A stretch of 64,000 nucleotides of DNA from Streptomyces europaeiscabiei (GTDB lineage: Bacteria; Actinomycetota; Actinomycetes; Streptomycetales; Streptomycetaceae), in NCBI RefSeq assembly GCF_036346855.1, contig NZ_CP107841.1, positions 1,984,001-2,048,000 of the forward strand. The letters run 5' to 3'. Positions 53,509 through 62,459 of the stretch are shown here, piece by piece. Made by a program: the position numbers and the translations under genes. The notes under the pieces are model-generated. The model was not told the origin of the DNA and ran no database searches. It saw nothing but the letters and a program-made list of their open reading frames with translations. Position 1 is the stretch's first letter; each line of letters starts with the position of its first letter.

Positions 53509-54780
53509 TCATCGGGGCGTGCGGGCCGGCTGCCGGTAGTGGTCAGCAACCACCCGGGCCATGGCCCCGATCTTGTCCTCCTTGACCTCCTTGGCCGAGA
53601 AGAACACGTGCCCCCGCAGTTCTGGGTGCTTCTTGGCGAGGGTGAGGTGGCGGGACAGTTCGGCCGGGTCCTGCCAGGCCGCGGGCTGTGCCGGGTCGCC
53701 CGCCTTGTAGAGGGCCTCCCCGACGTAGAGCCGTGTCCCAGACCCCCTCGCGACCTCTGCCCACCAAGGCAGAAGGACTGCATAGTTGGCAGGAACCTGC
53801 TGGTCAAGCGGGTGTGCCGACCAATACAGCTGCGGCACGATGTAGTCGATCCAGTTCTCCCTGACCCATTTCCGTGTGTCCGCGTGCAGGTCGTCATACG
53901 TCTGCACACCCGCCCGTGTGGCAGAGCCTCGCTCGTCGGTCTCGGCGTTGCGCCACACCCCGAAGGGGCTGATCCCGAACTGCGTGCCGGGCCGGATCAC
54001 TTTGATCTCCGCCGCGGTCTCCCGCACGAGCCTGTCGACGTTGTCACGCCGCCAGGCCGCCCGGTTCGGGAAACTCCCGCCGTAGCGGTCGTACGCCGCG
54101 TCGTCGTCGAAGACCTGGCCCGCCACCGGGTACGGGTAGAAGTAGTCGTCGAAGTGCACGGCGTCGACCGGGTACTTCCGTACGGCGTCGAGCATGGCCT
54201 TCCGTACGTAGGCGCGGACGGCGGGGACACCGGGGTTGTAGTAGAGCTTGCCGCCGTAGGGGACGGCCCAGCCGGGGTTCTTCCGGGCCGGGTGCGAGGC
54301 GACGAGACGGCTCGGGTCGGTGTGGAGGGCGATCCGGTACGGGTTGAACCAGGCGTGGAGTTCGAGGCCCCGGGCGTGGGCCTCCTCGACCGCCGTGCCC
54401 AGCGGGTCCCAGCCGGGGTCCTTGCCCTGGGTGCCGGTGAGGTACTGCGACCAGGGCTCGTGCGGGGACGGCCAGAGCGCGTCGGCGGTGGGGCGGACCT
54501 GGAAGATCACGGCGTTGAGGCGGCGGGCCACGGCGGTGTCGAGGTGGGTGAGGAGTTCGGCGCGCTGCTGGTCGGCGGTCAGACCGGGCGCGGAGGGCCA
54601 GTCCCGGTTGGAGACGGTCGCCAGCCACATGCCCCGCAGTTCGCCCTCGTCCGCCCTGCGGCGGGGGCTCGGCTCCCCTCCGGCGATGGCGGTGCCGGCC
54701 GCCGCACCACCGGCCGCCAGGAGCGTCGTCACCGCGGTCGCCCAGAACGCCCGTCGTGACATCCGTGACTTCCGATGCAT
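53509..54780 (-). CDS. Tat-exported glycosyl hydrolase-like 10 (GHL10) protein
   Basis: A 423-residue exported protein of the GHL10/DUF187 family, which has a TIM-barrel fold and is thought to act on glycans. A twin-arginine signal is present (SRRAFWATAVTTLLAAGGAA). Family blocks are GELRGMWLATVSNRDWPSAP, LNAVIFQVRPTADALWPSPH, HAWFNPYRIALHTDPSRLVA, DAVHFDDYFYPYPVAGQ (acidic residues in the catalytic position) and QFGISPFGVWRN. The ATG at 54780 has GGAGGT 6 nt upstream. A frameshifted copy of its last 120 residues lies at 40075-40447. Base composition matches the core genome over the 5' part. Confidence 0.87.
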   Translation of the reverse strand: MHRKSRMSRRAFWATAVTTLLAAGGAAAGTAIAGGEPSPRRRADEGELRGMWLATVSNRDWPSAPGLTADQQRAELLTHLDTAVARRLNAVIFQVRPTADALWPSPHEPWSQYLTGTQGKDPGWDPLGTAVEEAHARGLELHAWFNPYRIALHTDPSRLVASHPARKNPGWAVPYGGKLYYNPGVPAVRAYVRKAMLDAVRKYPVDAVHFDDYFYPYPVAGQVFDDDAAYDRYGGSFPNRAAWRRDNVDRLVRETAAEIKVIRPGTQFGISPFGVWRNAETDERGSATRAGVQTYDDLHADTRKWVRENWIDYIVPQLYWSAHPLDQQVPANYAVLLPWWAEVARGSGTRLYVGEALYKAGDPAQPAAWQDPAELSRHLTLAKKHPELRGHVFFSAKEVKEDKIGAMARVVADHYRQPARTPR

Positions 54781-54956
54781 CGCCGTACCTCCGCGTACCG
54801 CTTCCCGCGCGTCCGCCCCGTCGCGGACCGGTCCTGGCCAGCCTTCCATGTGACACCCGGAATACTGATCAGTAGGCGTCGCGGGTAACGTGCAGGTTTG
54901 GCGCAGTCCCACACCAGGGGTATCTGCCAGGCACGTAGACCAGTGAAAGGGACGAT

Positions 54957-55832
54957 GTGACGGACTTCCCAACGGGAGATCTCGCACGAGTCGGAGTCGT
55001 GGGCTGCGGCCAGATGGGAGCGGGCATCGCCGAGGTGTGCGCCCGCGCCGGACTGGACGTGAAGGTCGCCGAGACCAGCGGCGAGGCTCTGGAGATCGGC
55101 CGTACCCGGCTGTTCAACTCCCTGTCCAAGGCAGCCGAGCGCGGCAAGATCACCGAGGCGGAGCGGGACGGGACGCAGGCGCGCCTCAGCTTCACCACCG
55201 ACCTCGGCGAGTTCGCCGACCGTGACCTCGTCATCGAGGCGGTCGTGGAGAACGAGCAGGTGAAGACCCAGATCTTCCAGGTTCTCGACCAGGTGGTGAC
55301 CCGCCCGGACGCGATCCTCGCCTCGAACACCTCCTCCATCCCGCTCGTGAAGCTCGCGGTCGCCACCTCGCGGCCCGACCACGTCATCGGCATCCATTTC
55401 TTCAACCCGGCCCCGGTGCAGAAGCTCGTCGAGCTGATCCCGGCGCTCACCACCTCCGAGGGCACCCTCAGCCGGGCGCAGCTGTTCGCCGAGAAGGTGC
55501 TCGGCAAGCACGCCGTGCGCGCCCAGGACCGCTCGGGCTTCGTGGTCAACGCGCTGCTCGTGCCGTATCTGCTCTCCGCGATCCGGATGTTCGAGTCGGG
55601 CATCGCCAGCCGTGAGGACATCGACAACGGCATGGAGATGGGCTGCGCCCACCCGATGGGCCCGCTGAGGCTCTCCGACCTGATCGGCCTGGACACCATC
55701 GTCTCCATCGCCAACTCGATGTACGAGGAGTACAAGGAGCCGCTGTACGCCGCTCCCCCGCTGCTCCAGCGCATGGTGGACGCAGGCAGGCTCGGCCGGA
55801 AGACGGGGTCGGGCTTCTACTCGTACGCCTGA
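54957..55832 (+). CDS. 3-hydroxybutyryl-CoA dehydrogenase
   Basis: A 291-residue NAD(P)-dependent dehydrogenase that interconverts acetoacetyl-CoA and 3-hydroxybutyryl-CoA. The Rossmann motif is VGVVGCGQMGAGIAEVCARA. Catalytic and substrate residues are in SNTSSIPLVKLA, GIHFFNPAPVQKLVELI (His) and GFVVNALLVPYLLSAIRMFE (Asn). The length matches monofunctional HbdA/FadB2-type enzymes. In Streptomyces such enzymes feed the ethylmalonyl-CoA pathway or polyhydroxybutyrate turnover; neither partner pathway is adjacent. The GTG start has AAAGGGA at 5 nt. A strong hairpin follows. Confidence 0.92.
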   Translation: MTDFPTGDLARVGVVGCGQMGAGIAEVCARAGLDVKVAETSGEALEIGRTRLFNSLSKAAERGKITEAERDGTQARLSFTTDLGEFADRDLVIEAVVENEQVKTQIFQVLDQVVTRPDAILASNTSSIPLVKLAVATSRPDHVIGIHFFNPAPVQKLVELIPALTTSEGTLSRAQLFAEKVLGKHAVRAQDRSGFVVNALLVPYLLSAIRMFESGIASREDIDNGMEMGCAHPMGPLRLSDLIGLDTIVSIANSMYEEYKEPLYAAPPLLQRMVDAGRLGRKTGSGFYSYA

Positions 55833-55873
55833 TTCCCTCCGGACCGCTACGGACGGTCAGTTGTCCTCCCGAA

Positions 55874-55906
55874 CGGGCCCGGCACCGGGTGACGGTGCCG
55901 GGCCCG
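55874..55906 (+). terminator. 13-bp perfect hairpin after the 3-hydroxybutyryl-CoA dehydrogenase gene
   Basis: The arms CGGGCCCGGCACC and GGTGCCGGGCCCG flank a 7-nt loop 42 nt after the stop codon. Confidence 0.75.
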
Positions 55907-56036
55907 CCGCATTCACACACCGTGTGCGCGACGGACACGCATATGCCGTTCGCACACTCTCCCCATGCGCCCACCAGGCGAGTTGACTTCACGTGCGCAC
56001 GCAAGGGACTGGACAACTACAGAAAGGAGCGGACTC

Positions 56037-56294
56037 GTGGCCATCGACCCCGAGCATCCGGTGCACCACGGCGAACTCGCAGAGTTACGACGCCGCCTGG
56101 ATGTGGCGCACACACGCGTCGAAGGAGGGCTGACCCTGCTGAGCCACCGCGCCGAACAGAGCGCCAAGGAACTGGACGACCTGAGCACCCGGGTCGTCAC
56201 CCTGGAGCACGCCCGCTGGCCCCTGCCCGCGGTGGCGGCCCTCACGGCCCTGGGCGCCCTGATGGTGTCCATCTGGCAGGCGATCGGCCGCTAG
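56037..56294 (+). CDS. Small coiled-coil membrane protein
   Basis: An 85-residue protein. Residues about 12-58 form an amphipathic helix suited to a coiled coil (ELAELRRRLDVAHTRVEGGL, SAKELDDLSTRVVTLEHA). Residues about 62-82 are a single hydrophobic segment (WPLPAVAALTALGALMVSIW), giving a C-tail anchor with the coiled coil in the cytoplasm. The GTG start has AAAGGAG 8 nt upstream. The gene lies convergent with the NUDIX gene. It resembles small tail-anchored phage-like or stress proteins, but no family is certain. Confidence 0.65.
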   Translation: MAIDPEHPVHHGELAELRRRLDVAHTRVEGGLTLLSHRAEQSAKELDDLSTRVVTLEHARWPLPAVAALTALGALMVSIWQAIGR

Positions 56295-56322
56295 GCCCTC
56301 CGGGCGGGACGCGAGGGGGATT

Positions 56323-56868
56323 TCAGGGCTTGGCGTCCTGCCCGAGACGCAGGTGGTGCAGCAGGAGCAGGGCGGCCGCCATGTTGGCGGCCGGGACCTC
56401 GCCGCGGGCGACCATGTCGGGAACGAGCTTGAGGGGAACCCATTCCCTGCGGTCCGACTCGAAGTCGTCCACCGGGTGACCGACGTACGCGCCCTCGTCG
56501 GCCCAGTAGATGTGGTGCCGGGCGTCGGTGAGCCCGTTGGAGGGCTCGACGCTCATCAGGTGGTGCAGGGGTCCCGGCCGCCATCCGGTCTCCTCCTCCA
56601 GTTCGCGGGCGGCCGCCTCGGCGATGGCTTCGCCGTCCTCGACGACGCCCGCCGCGAGCTCCCACCCCCAGCTGTCGGTGATGAAGCGGTGCCGCCACAG
56701 CAACAGCACCTCGTTGGCCTCGTTGACCACGGTGGCCACGGCCACGGGCCGCAGCCGTATCAGGAAGTGATCGAGGCGCCGCCCGTCCGGCAACGCCACA
56801 TCTGCGAGATTGACGCTGAACCAGTGGTTCGAGTAAACAGTTTGTTCGCTCTGTTTCGTCCACTGCAT
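56323..56868 (-). CDS. NUDIX hydrolase
   Basis: A 181-residue pyrophosphohydrolase. The NUDIX box GVVEDGEAIAEAAARELEEE-TGW fits Gx5Ex7REUxEExGU exactly, so metal binding and catalysis should be intact. The flanks (VYSNHWFSVNLADVALPDGR, DHFLIRLRPVAVATVVNEAN) place it near ADP-ribose/nucleoside-diphosphate-sugar hydrolases. The substrate is not determined. The ATG at 56868 has GGTGG 7 nt upstream. It lies 98 nt downstream of the TPR regulator gene on the same strand and could share its transcript. Confidence 0.9.
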   Translation of the reverse strand: MQWTKQSEQTVYSNHWFSVNLADVALPDGRRLDHFLIRLRPVAVATVVNEANEVLLLWRHRFITDSWGWELAAGVVEDGEAIAEAAARELEEETGWRPGPLHHLMSVEPSNGLTDARHHIYWADEGAYVGHPVDDFESDRREWVPLKLVPDMVARGEVPAANMAAALLLLHHLRLGQDAKP

Positions 56869-56966
56869 GGTTCTGCCACCTTCCGCCGAGTAAGTGGCAA
56901 TATCGCAGCAGGAGCTTGGTGACAGCAGGCGCACAGCCGGTGCACGGCCGCGCCCCGGGCACTGCG

Positions 56967-58307
56967 TCAGAGCGGTACGCGCAGTGCTCCGTCGATGAGC
57001 TCGGCGGCTTCCGAGGTCCCCGCGCAGCCGCTGCGCACGAGGTGTTCGCGTACCGCCCGCAGTCTGTCACGCAGGCGCATGGACTCCATTCCCCGCGCCC
57101 ACTCGGCCATTTCCACGGCGGTGGCCACGGCCTTGTCCGCGTTGCCCTGCCGCAGCTCGATCTGGCTGAGCATCGCGAGCCGGTGCACACGCCCCCGGTC
57201 GTGCGCCGGGGTGTCGACCGCGGCCACGGCGTGCTCCGCCGCCGCCGTCAGGTCGCCGAGGCTGAGCAACGCCTCCGCCACCTGTACGTTCACCAGGCCC
57301 GGTTGGACATAGCCGGTCTCATCGGGTTCATGACCGCGCCGGATGTGCTCGGCGGCCTGCTCGGCCCGCCGGATGCAGGACAGGGCGCTCGTGCCGTCGC
57401 CCAGGTGCGCGTACGCCTTCGCCTGCATCGCGTAGAGGTCGGAGGCGAGCGCCGGGGTGATGTGCTTGCCCGCGGTGCGCAGCGCCGCCTCGGCGAAGGC
57501 GACGGCCTGCCGGTTCTCCCTCATGAACAGCGACTGGTTGACAAGGAGTGCGATGACATAGGCACCCAGCCCCCGGTCGCCGCTGGCCTTCGCCAGCCGC
57601 AGTGCCTGGTGGAAGTACCGCTGGGCCAGCCCATGGGCGTCGGAGTCGTACGCGCAGATCCCGGCGATCGCCACCAACCCCCCGGTGGCCCGGTGCAGTT
57701 GGCGCCCGGTGGCGTCGGTGTAGCTGCCCCGCAGCAGCGGCGCGGCCTCCGCGTTGAGGAATCCGACGATCCGGGTGCGCGTGGCGACGCCCCCGGCCTT
57801 CCGGTACATCTGCTCGTAGTGCGTACGGGCCGCGCGCAGCATCTCGATGTCGGCCAGGCTGACGCGATGCCGTCCGCCACGGGACACATCGACGTCCTCC
57901 GGCGGGTTCTCCCACTCCCAGACGGGCATCACGGCGGGCGTCCCGGTGACGGCGGGGGCACCGAGGACATGCGCGCGCTGCTGTTCGTCGGAGCGCCACA
58001 GGGCGGTGGCACGCTCCACGAAACCGGAGAGCCCGGCGCCGTGCTGCGAGATCGGCTCGCCGGGCACGCCGAGCCCGATGTCGTCGAGGGTGACCGTCCG
58101 GTGCAGCCGCCCGGCGAGCACCTCGCAGATCAGGTCGGGCACCTGGCCACGCGGGCGCTGCCCCTTCAACCACCGGGCCACCGCGGTGTGTTCGTACCTC
58201 AGCGCCAGCCCTCGGGACCGCCCCGCCTGGTTGACGTGCGCGGCCAGACCGGCGTGGGAGATACCGGCCTCGTCGAGGATCGCGTCGAGCAGGGTGTTGG
58301 GCTGCAT
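56967..58307 (-). CDS. TPR-containing transcriptional regulator
   Basis: A 446-residue protein of a Streptomyces-type regulator group. The N-terminus (about 1-70) has an XRE-like helix-turn-helix (LLDAILDEAGISHAGLAAHV, RYEHTAVARWLKGQRPRG). The rest is made of helical TPR-type repeats (YFHQALRLAKASGDRGLGAY, ATAVEMAEWARGMESMRLRD). Such proteins, of which NsdA is an example, control development or antibiotic production; I cannot say which orthologue this is. The ATG at 58307 has GGAGGG 5 nt upstream. The gene is followed by the NUDIX gene. Confidence 0.8.
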   Translation of the reverse strand: MQPNTLLDAILDEAGISHAGLAAHVNQAGRSRGLALRYEHTAVARWLKGQRPRGQVPDLICEVLAGRLHRTVTLDDIGLGVPGEPISQHGAGLSGFVERATALWRSDEQQRAHVLGAPAVTGTPAVMPVWEWENPPEDVDVSRGGRHRVSLADIEMLRAARTHYEQMYRKAGGVATRTRIVGFLNAEAAPLLRGSYTDATGRQLHRATGGLVAIAGICAYDSDAHGLAQRYFHQALRLAKASGDRGLGAYVIALLVNQSLFMRENRQAVAFAEAALRTAGKHITPALASDLYAMQAKAYAHLGDGTSALSCIRRAEQAAEHIRRGHEPDETGYVQPGLVNVQVAEALLSLGDLTAAAEHAVAAVDTPAHDRGRVHRLAMLSQIELRQGNADKAVATAVEMAEWARGMESMRLRDRLRAVREHLVRSGCAGTSEAAELIDGALRVPL

Positions 58308-58667
58308 GGAGGCCCTCCGGTGGCTCGGTGCCGGCGAGTGGCAGCGTAGCGCCTCCCCTTTCACACGGGGTGTGATGGGAATGCCCGAATTCGGGGCGTG
58401 CGCACGCTGTCACAGAGAGTTGCCGACAGGTTGACTGAAATGCCTCGCAAGAGGCCGGCCGGGCCGCCGGCTCCCCCTCGTACAGTGCGGTGGCCCTGCC
58501 GGGACGCTCCGCTGGAGACGCCGGGCGACTAGGCCGTTTCTGACGGCTCTTGAAGCCGTTCGTGAGCGGTCACGGACGAGTCCGGTGAGGCAGTCAGCGC
58601 CTCACGAGTCGCCTCGCGCGGCGCCGGTCGGCCGGATGATCTCCGGCCGAGAGCCATCAGAAGCGCA
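58308..58667. other. 360-nt intergenic region, no gene seen
   Basis: The upstream region of the TPR regulator and the 3' side of the phosphatase gene. CACACGGGGTGTG (58361-58373) is a short palindrome that may be a regulatory site. No tRNA or small gene with a ribosome site was found. Confidence 0.4.
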
Positions 58668-59708
58668 CTAAGGGGTGGGGGCAAAAGGCGGGTTGTCGGC
58701 TGCGGGTTGTCCGTGGCTGGTCGCGCCGTTCCTCGCGCCCCTGAGGGTGAGTGGACGTTCGTTGCGGAGTACCAGTATCGCGATGTCGTCCTTGGGCCTT
58801 CCCCCCGCGTGGCGGAGGAGTTGGGTGAACACCGCGCGGAGCACGGACCGAGGGGAGATCGGGCGGCCCCTCACGGCTTCCTCCAGCGCGCCCGCCAAGG
58901 GAAAGAAGCGGCCCTGTCCGTCTCTCGCGTCCTCCACCCCGTCCGTGTGGAGGAACAGGGCCTCGCCCGGAAGGAGTTGACCGCAGGCGGTGACCGGGAG
59001 TTCGGCGGGCAGCGGGAAGAGCCCGAGCGGGGGCATGGGGTCGGCGCAGGTGACCGGCGCCGCTCGGCCGACGCCGAGCAGGTAGGGCCAGGGGTGGCCG
59101 CAGTTGAGGGCATGGAGTTCGCCGTCGGGGGCGATCTCCAGGAGGAGGACGGTCACGAAGTCCTCGGTGTCCTCGGCTCGGGCGCGGTCGCGGAGGTGCC
59201 GGGCGAGGGCGCGGTCGCGGAGGTGCCGGGCGAGGGCGCGGTCGAGGCGGGCGAGTACCCCGGAGAGTTCGGCCTCGTCGTGGACGGCCTCGCGGAAGCT
59301 GCCCAGCACGGCGGCGACGGTGCCGACGGCGGCGTGGCCGTGACCGCGTACGTCGCCCATCACCACGCGTACGCCGTGCTCGGTGGCGATCACCTCGTAC
59401 AGGTCACCGCCGACGCTCGCGCCCCGTTCGGCGGAGAGCTGTGCGGCGGCGGTGGCCAGCCCGGCGATCCGGGTGGGCAGCGGCCGCAGCAGCACGCTCC
59501 GCGCGGCGCCCGCGGCCTCGCGCGCCTGGCGCACTTCGCGCAGTATCACCTGCCTGCCGTGCAGCAGCAGCCCGGCGCCGACCGTGAGGAACACGGCACT
59601 GCCGACGACCCGGGCACCGACCAGCGCCCGCCGCACGGACCGCCGACCGGAAAGACGACGCCCCCGGGACGAAGCCCGACGAGGAGCCCCAGCCCTGATT
59701 CGAATCAT
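58668..59708 (-). CDS. SpoIIE/PP2C-type membrane serine phosphatase
   Basis: A 346-residue protein: a basic N-terminus, one transmembrane segment (about 28-52, ALVGARVVGSAVFLTVGAGL), then a PPM/RsbU-type phosphatase domain with metal-binding motifs GASVGGDLYEVIATEHGVRV, VMGDVRGHGHAAVG, LFLHTDGVEDARDG and KDDIAILVLRN. These enzymes dephosphorylate anti-anti-sigma factors. A 9-residue unit (RALARHLRD) is exactly duplicated in tandem between residues about 154 and 172. The last about 20 residues (NGATSHGQPAADNPPFAPTP) are encoded by a copy of the dispersed repeat, so the reading frame runs into an intergenic element. The ATG has a GGGGG ribosome site. Confidence 0.88.
   Translation of the reverse strand: MIRIRAGAPRRASSRGRRLSGRRSVRRALVGARVVGSAVFLTVGAGLLLHGRQVILREVRQAREAAGAARSVLLRPLPTRIAGLATAAAQLSAERGASVGGDLYEVIATEHGVRVVMGDVRGHGHAAVGTVAAVLGSFREAVHDEAELSGVLARLDRALARHLRDRALARHLRDRARAEDTEDFVTVLLLEIAPDGELHALNCGHPWPYLLGVGRAAPVTCADPMPPLGLFPLPAELPVTACGQLLPGEALFLHTDGVEDARDGQGRFFPLAGALEEAVRGRPISPRSVLRAVFTQLLRHAGGRPKDDIAILVLRNERPLTLRGARNGATSHGQPAADNPPFAPTP
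58711..58744. repeat. Dispersed intergenic repeat, copy 6 (within the phosphatase 3' end)
   Basis: CCGTGGCTGGTCGCGCCGTT followed by CCTCGCGCCCCTGA, with the longer-form flank GGTTGTCGGCTGCGGGTTGT. Unlike the other copies, it is inside a reading frame. Confidence 0.6.
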
Positions 59709-59877
59709 GCCGTTGGCCCCCCATCAGGCCCGGACAGCGCGAACGGCCCCGAGAGGCCGGTCCGATTCTGTCGACTCGGATGCCTCATTGGGGGAGATCA
59801 CCTGAGATTGTCACTCAAATGGGTGAGGTGGCTGCGGGGGTGCATGGTGGGGTGTGTGGGGGCTTGCCCTCCACACA

Positions 59878-59925
59878 AGGGGCGCGGGGAACTGCGCGAG
59901 CAGCCGCGGACGAACCCGCAGCCGC
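59878..59925. repeat. Dispersed intergenic repeat, copy 7
   Basis: AGGGGCGCGGGGAACTGCGC followed by GAGCAGCCGCGGACGAACCCGC. It is well preserved and lies directly after the pheT stop codon, in the same relation as the argH copy. Confidence 0.65.
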
Positions 59926-59957
59926 CGAAGAATCGCAGCTCCCCGCCCTTGGGCGCC

Positions 59958-62459
59958 CTAGCTCCGCAGAACGGCCCCGGTGCGCTCGCCCGCGAGGGCG
60001 ACCGCCGCGTCCCGAGCCGCCGAAGCCTCATCCACGGTCAGCGTCCGATCCCCGGCCCTGAAGCGAAGCGCGTACGCCAACGACTTCCGCCCGTCACCGA
60101 GCTGCTCCGCGTTCTCGTAGACGTCGAACAGCCGGATGCCCTCCAGCAGGTCACCCGCACCCTCACGCAGCGCGGCCTCCACGTCGGCGTGCGGCACGAA
60201 CGCGTCGACGACGAGCGCGACGTCCTGCGTGGCCACCGGGAACGTGGAGATCTTCGGCCCCTTCGGCACACCGGCGCTCGTCTCCAGCGCGTCCAGGTCC
60301 ACCTCCATCGCACAAGTGCGCGCAGGCAGTCCCATGGTCTTCAGAACACCGGGGTGCAGCTCACCGGCATACCCGATGACCCGCTCCTCGCCGTCCACGA
60401 CGACCGCCAGCTCGGCGCAGCGGCCGGGATGCCACGGCCCGTACTGGCCCTTGCGGACGATCAGCTCGGTCCCGGCCTCACCGGCGAGCAGCCGCGCCGC
60501 CTCGATGGCGTCGGCCCAGTCGGCCGGACGACCCTTGCCCCACCAGCCGGCCTGCTCACGGGCGCCCGCGAGGACGACGGCGGCGTGCCGGGGTTGGACG
60601 GGGAGCGCGGCCGTGAGCGAGGCCAGCTCCTCGTCGGTGGGACGGCGGTCGACGGGCAGGCGGGCGGCGACGCCTCGCTCGTCCTGCGGGTGGAAGACCA
60701 GGCCGGTCTCGAAGAGGGCCAGGTCGTGGCTGCCCCGGCCGTCGTTCCGGCGCAGCGCGCCGAGGAGGCCCGGCAGCAGCGTCGTGCGGAGGGCGGGCTC
60801 CTCGTCGGAAAGCGGGTTGACCAGCTTGACGACCCGCCGCTTGGCGTCGTCGGCGGCCAGACCGAGCTGGTCGAAGAGGTGCTCGCCGATGAACGGGTAG
60901 TTCGGCGCCTCGACGTATCCGGCGCCGGCCAGCACCCGGCCGACCCGGCGGTGCAGTCGCTGCCGCTCGGTCAGACCGAGGCCCGCCGGGGGCTTCGGCA
61001 GCGTGGAGGGCAGGTTCTCGTAGCCCTCGAGCCGGATGACCTCTTCGGCCAGGTCGTTCGGGTCGGTGAGGTCGGGCCGCCAGGACGGGACGGTGACGAT
61101 CAGCTCGTCCTGCCCGTAGACATCGCAGCCGACCTCCTGGAGGCGGCGGACGACGGTCTCTCGGCCGTACTCCATGCCCGCGACCTTGTCCGGGTGGTCG
61201 GCCGGGATGATGATGGTGTGCGGCGCGGAGGGCGCGATGACCTCGGTGACACCCGCGTCGGCGGTGCCGCCGGCGAGGAGGACCAGCAGGTCGACCGTGC
61301 GCTGGGCGGCCGCGGCACCGGCCAGTGGGTCGACGCCACGCTCGAAGCGCTTGGACGCCTCGGAGGCCAATTTGTGCCGACGGGCCGTACGCGCGATGGC
61401 GATCTCGTCGAAGTGCGCGGCCTCGATGACGACCGCGGTGGTTGTGCCGTCGGTCTCGTCGACCTCGGTGTTGGCGCCGCCCATGACACCGGCGAGGCCG
61501 ATGGGCCCGCGGTCGTCGGTGATGACCAGGTCCTCGGCGTTCAGCGTGCGCACGGTGCCGTCGAGGGTGGTGAGCTTCTCGCCCGCCTCGGCGCGGCGTA
61601 CGCCGATGGCGCCCTGGACACGGGCGCGGTCGTACGCGTGCAGGGGCTGGCCCAGCTCCAGCATCACGTAGTTGGTGATGTCGACGGCCAGCGAGATCGG
61701 GCGCATGCCGGCCTTCTGCAGGCGGCGTTTGAGCCAGATCGGGGACTTGGCGTCGGGGTCGAGCCCGGTGACCGTGCGGGCGGTGAAGCGGTCGCAGCCG
61801 AGCGGGTCGGACACCTGCACCGGGTGGCCGAAGGCGTTCGGGCCCGGCACGTCGAGGAGCGCCGGGTCGCGCAGCGGCAGCCCGTACGCGGTGGCCGTCT
61901 CGCGGGCGATGCCGCGCAGCGAGAGGCAGTAGCCGCGGTCGGGGGTGACGGCGATGTCGAGGACCTCGTCGACCAGTTCGAGCAGCTCGATCGCGTCGGT
62001 GCCGACCTCGTACTCGGGCGGGAGCACGATGATGCCCTTGGTGCCGTCGTCTCCCATGCCCAGCTCGTCGCTGGAGCAGATCATGCCGTGCGAGTTGCGG
62101 CCGTACGTCTTGCGCGCGCTGATCGCGAAGCCGCCGGGCAGTTCGGCGCCGGGGAGGACGACCACGACCTTGTCGCCGACCGCGAAGTTACGGGCGCCGC
62201 AGACGATCTCCTGGGGCTCACCGGTGCCGTTGGCGGTGGAGACGTCGACGGTGCAGAAGCGGATCGGCTTCTTGAACTCCGTCAGCTCCTCGATGGTCAG
62301 CACCCGGCCGACGACGAGGGGGCCCTTGAGGCCGTCGCCGAGCTGCTCGACGGTCTCGACCTCCAGACCGGCCGAAATGAGCTTGGCCTGGACGTCACGG
62401 CCTGTCTCGGTGGCCGGCAGGTCGACGTACTCCCGCAGCCAGGAAAGCGGGACGCGCAT
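59958..62459 (-). CDS. pheT: Phenylalanine-tRNA ligase beta subunit
   Basis: An 833-residue subunit of the heterotetrameric PheRS, which charges tRNA-Phe. Domain order is normal: N-terminal [19 protein letters not shown], an EMAP/tRNA-binding domain ([40 protein letters not shown]), B3/B4 editing domain ([20 protein letters not shown] and following), B5 ([20 protein letters not shown]), a synthetase-like core, and the C-terminal anticodon-binding FDX-ACB domain ([20 protein letters not shown]). The ATG overlaps the pheS stop (TGATG), so the subunits are made in equal amounts. No leader attenuator was found in front of pheS. Confidence 0.97.
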   Translation of the reverse strand: MRVPLSWLREYVDLPATETGRDVQAKLISAGLEVETVEQLGDGLKGPLVVGRVLTIEELTEFKKPIRFCTVDVSTANGTGEPQEIVCGARNFAVGDKVVVVLPGAELPGGFAISARKTYGRNSHGMICSSDELGMGDDGTKGIIVLPPEYEVGTDAIELLELVDEVLDIAVTPDRGYCLSLRGIARETATAYGLPLRDPALLDVPGPNAFGHPVQVSDPLGCDRFTARTVTGLDPDAKSPIWLKRRLQKAGMRPISLAVDITNYVMLELGQPLHAYDRARVQGAIGVRRAEAGEKLTTLDGTVRTLNAEDLVITDDRGPIGLAGVMGGANTEVDETDGTTTAVVIEAAHFDEIAIARTARRHKLASEASKRFERGVDPLAGAAAAQRTVDLLVLLAGGTADAGVTEVIAPSAPHTIIIPADHPDKVAGMEYGRETVVRRLQEVGCDVYGQDELIVTVPSWRPDLTDPNDLAEEVIRLEGYENLPSTLPKPPAGLGLTERQRLHRRVGRVLAGAGYVEAPNYPFIGEHLFDQLGLAADDAKRRVVKLVNPLSDEEPALRTTLLPGLLGALRRNDGRGSHDLALFETGLVFHPQDERGVAARLPVDRRPTDEELASLTAALPVQPRHAAVVLAGAREQAGWWGKGRPADWADAIEAARLLAGEAGTELIVRKGQYGPWHPGRCAELAVVVDGEERVIGYAGELHPGVLKTMGLPARTCAMEVDLDALETSAGVPKGPKISTFPVATQDVALVVDAFVPHADVEAALREGAGDLLEGIRLFDVYENAEQLGDGRKSLAYALRFRAGDRTLTVDEASAARDAAVALAGERTGAVLRS

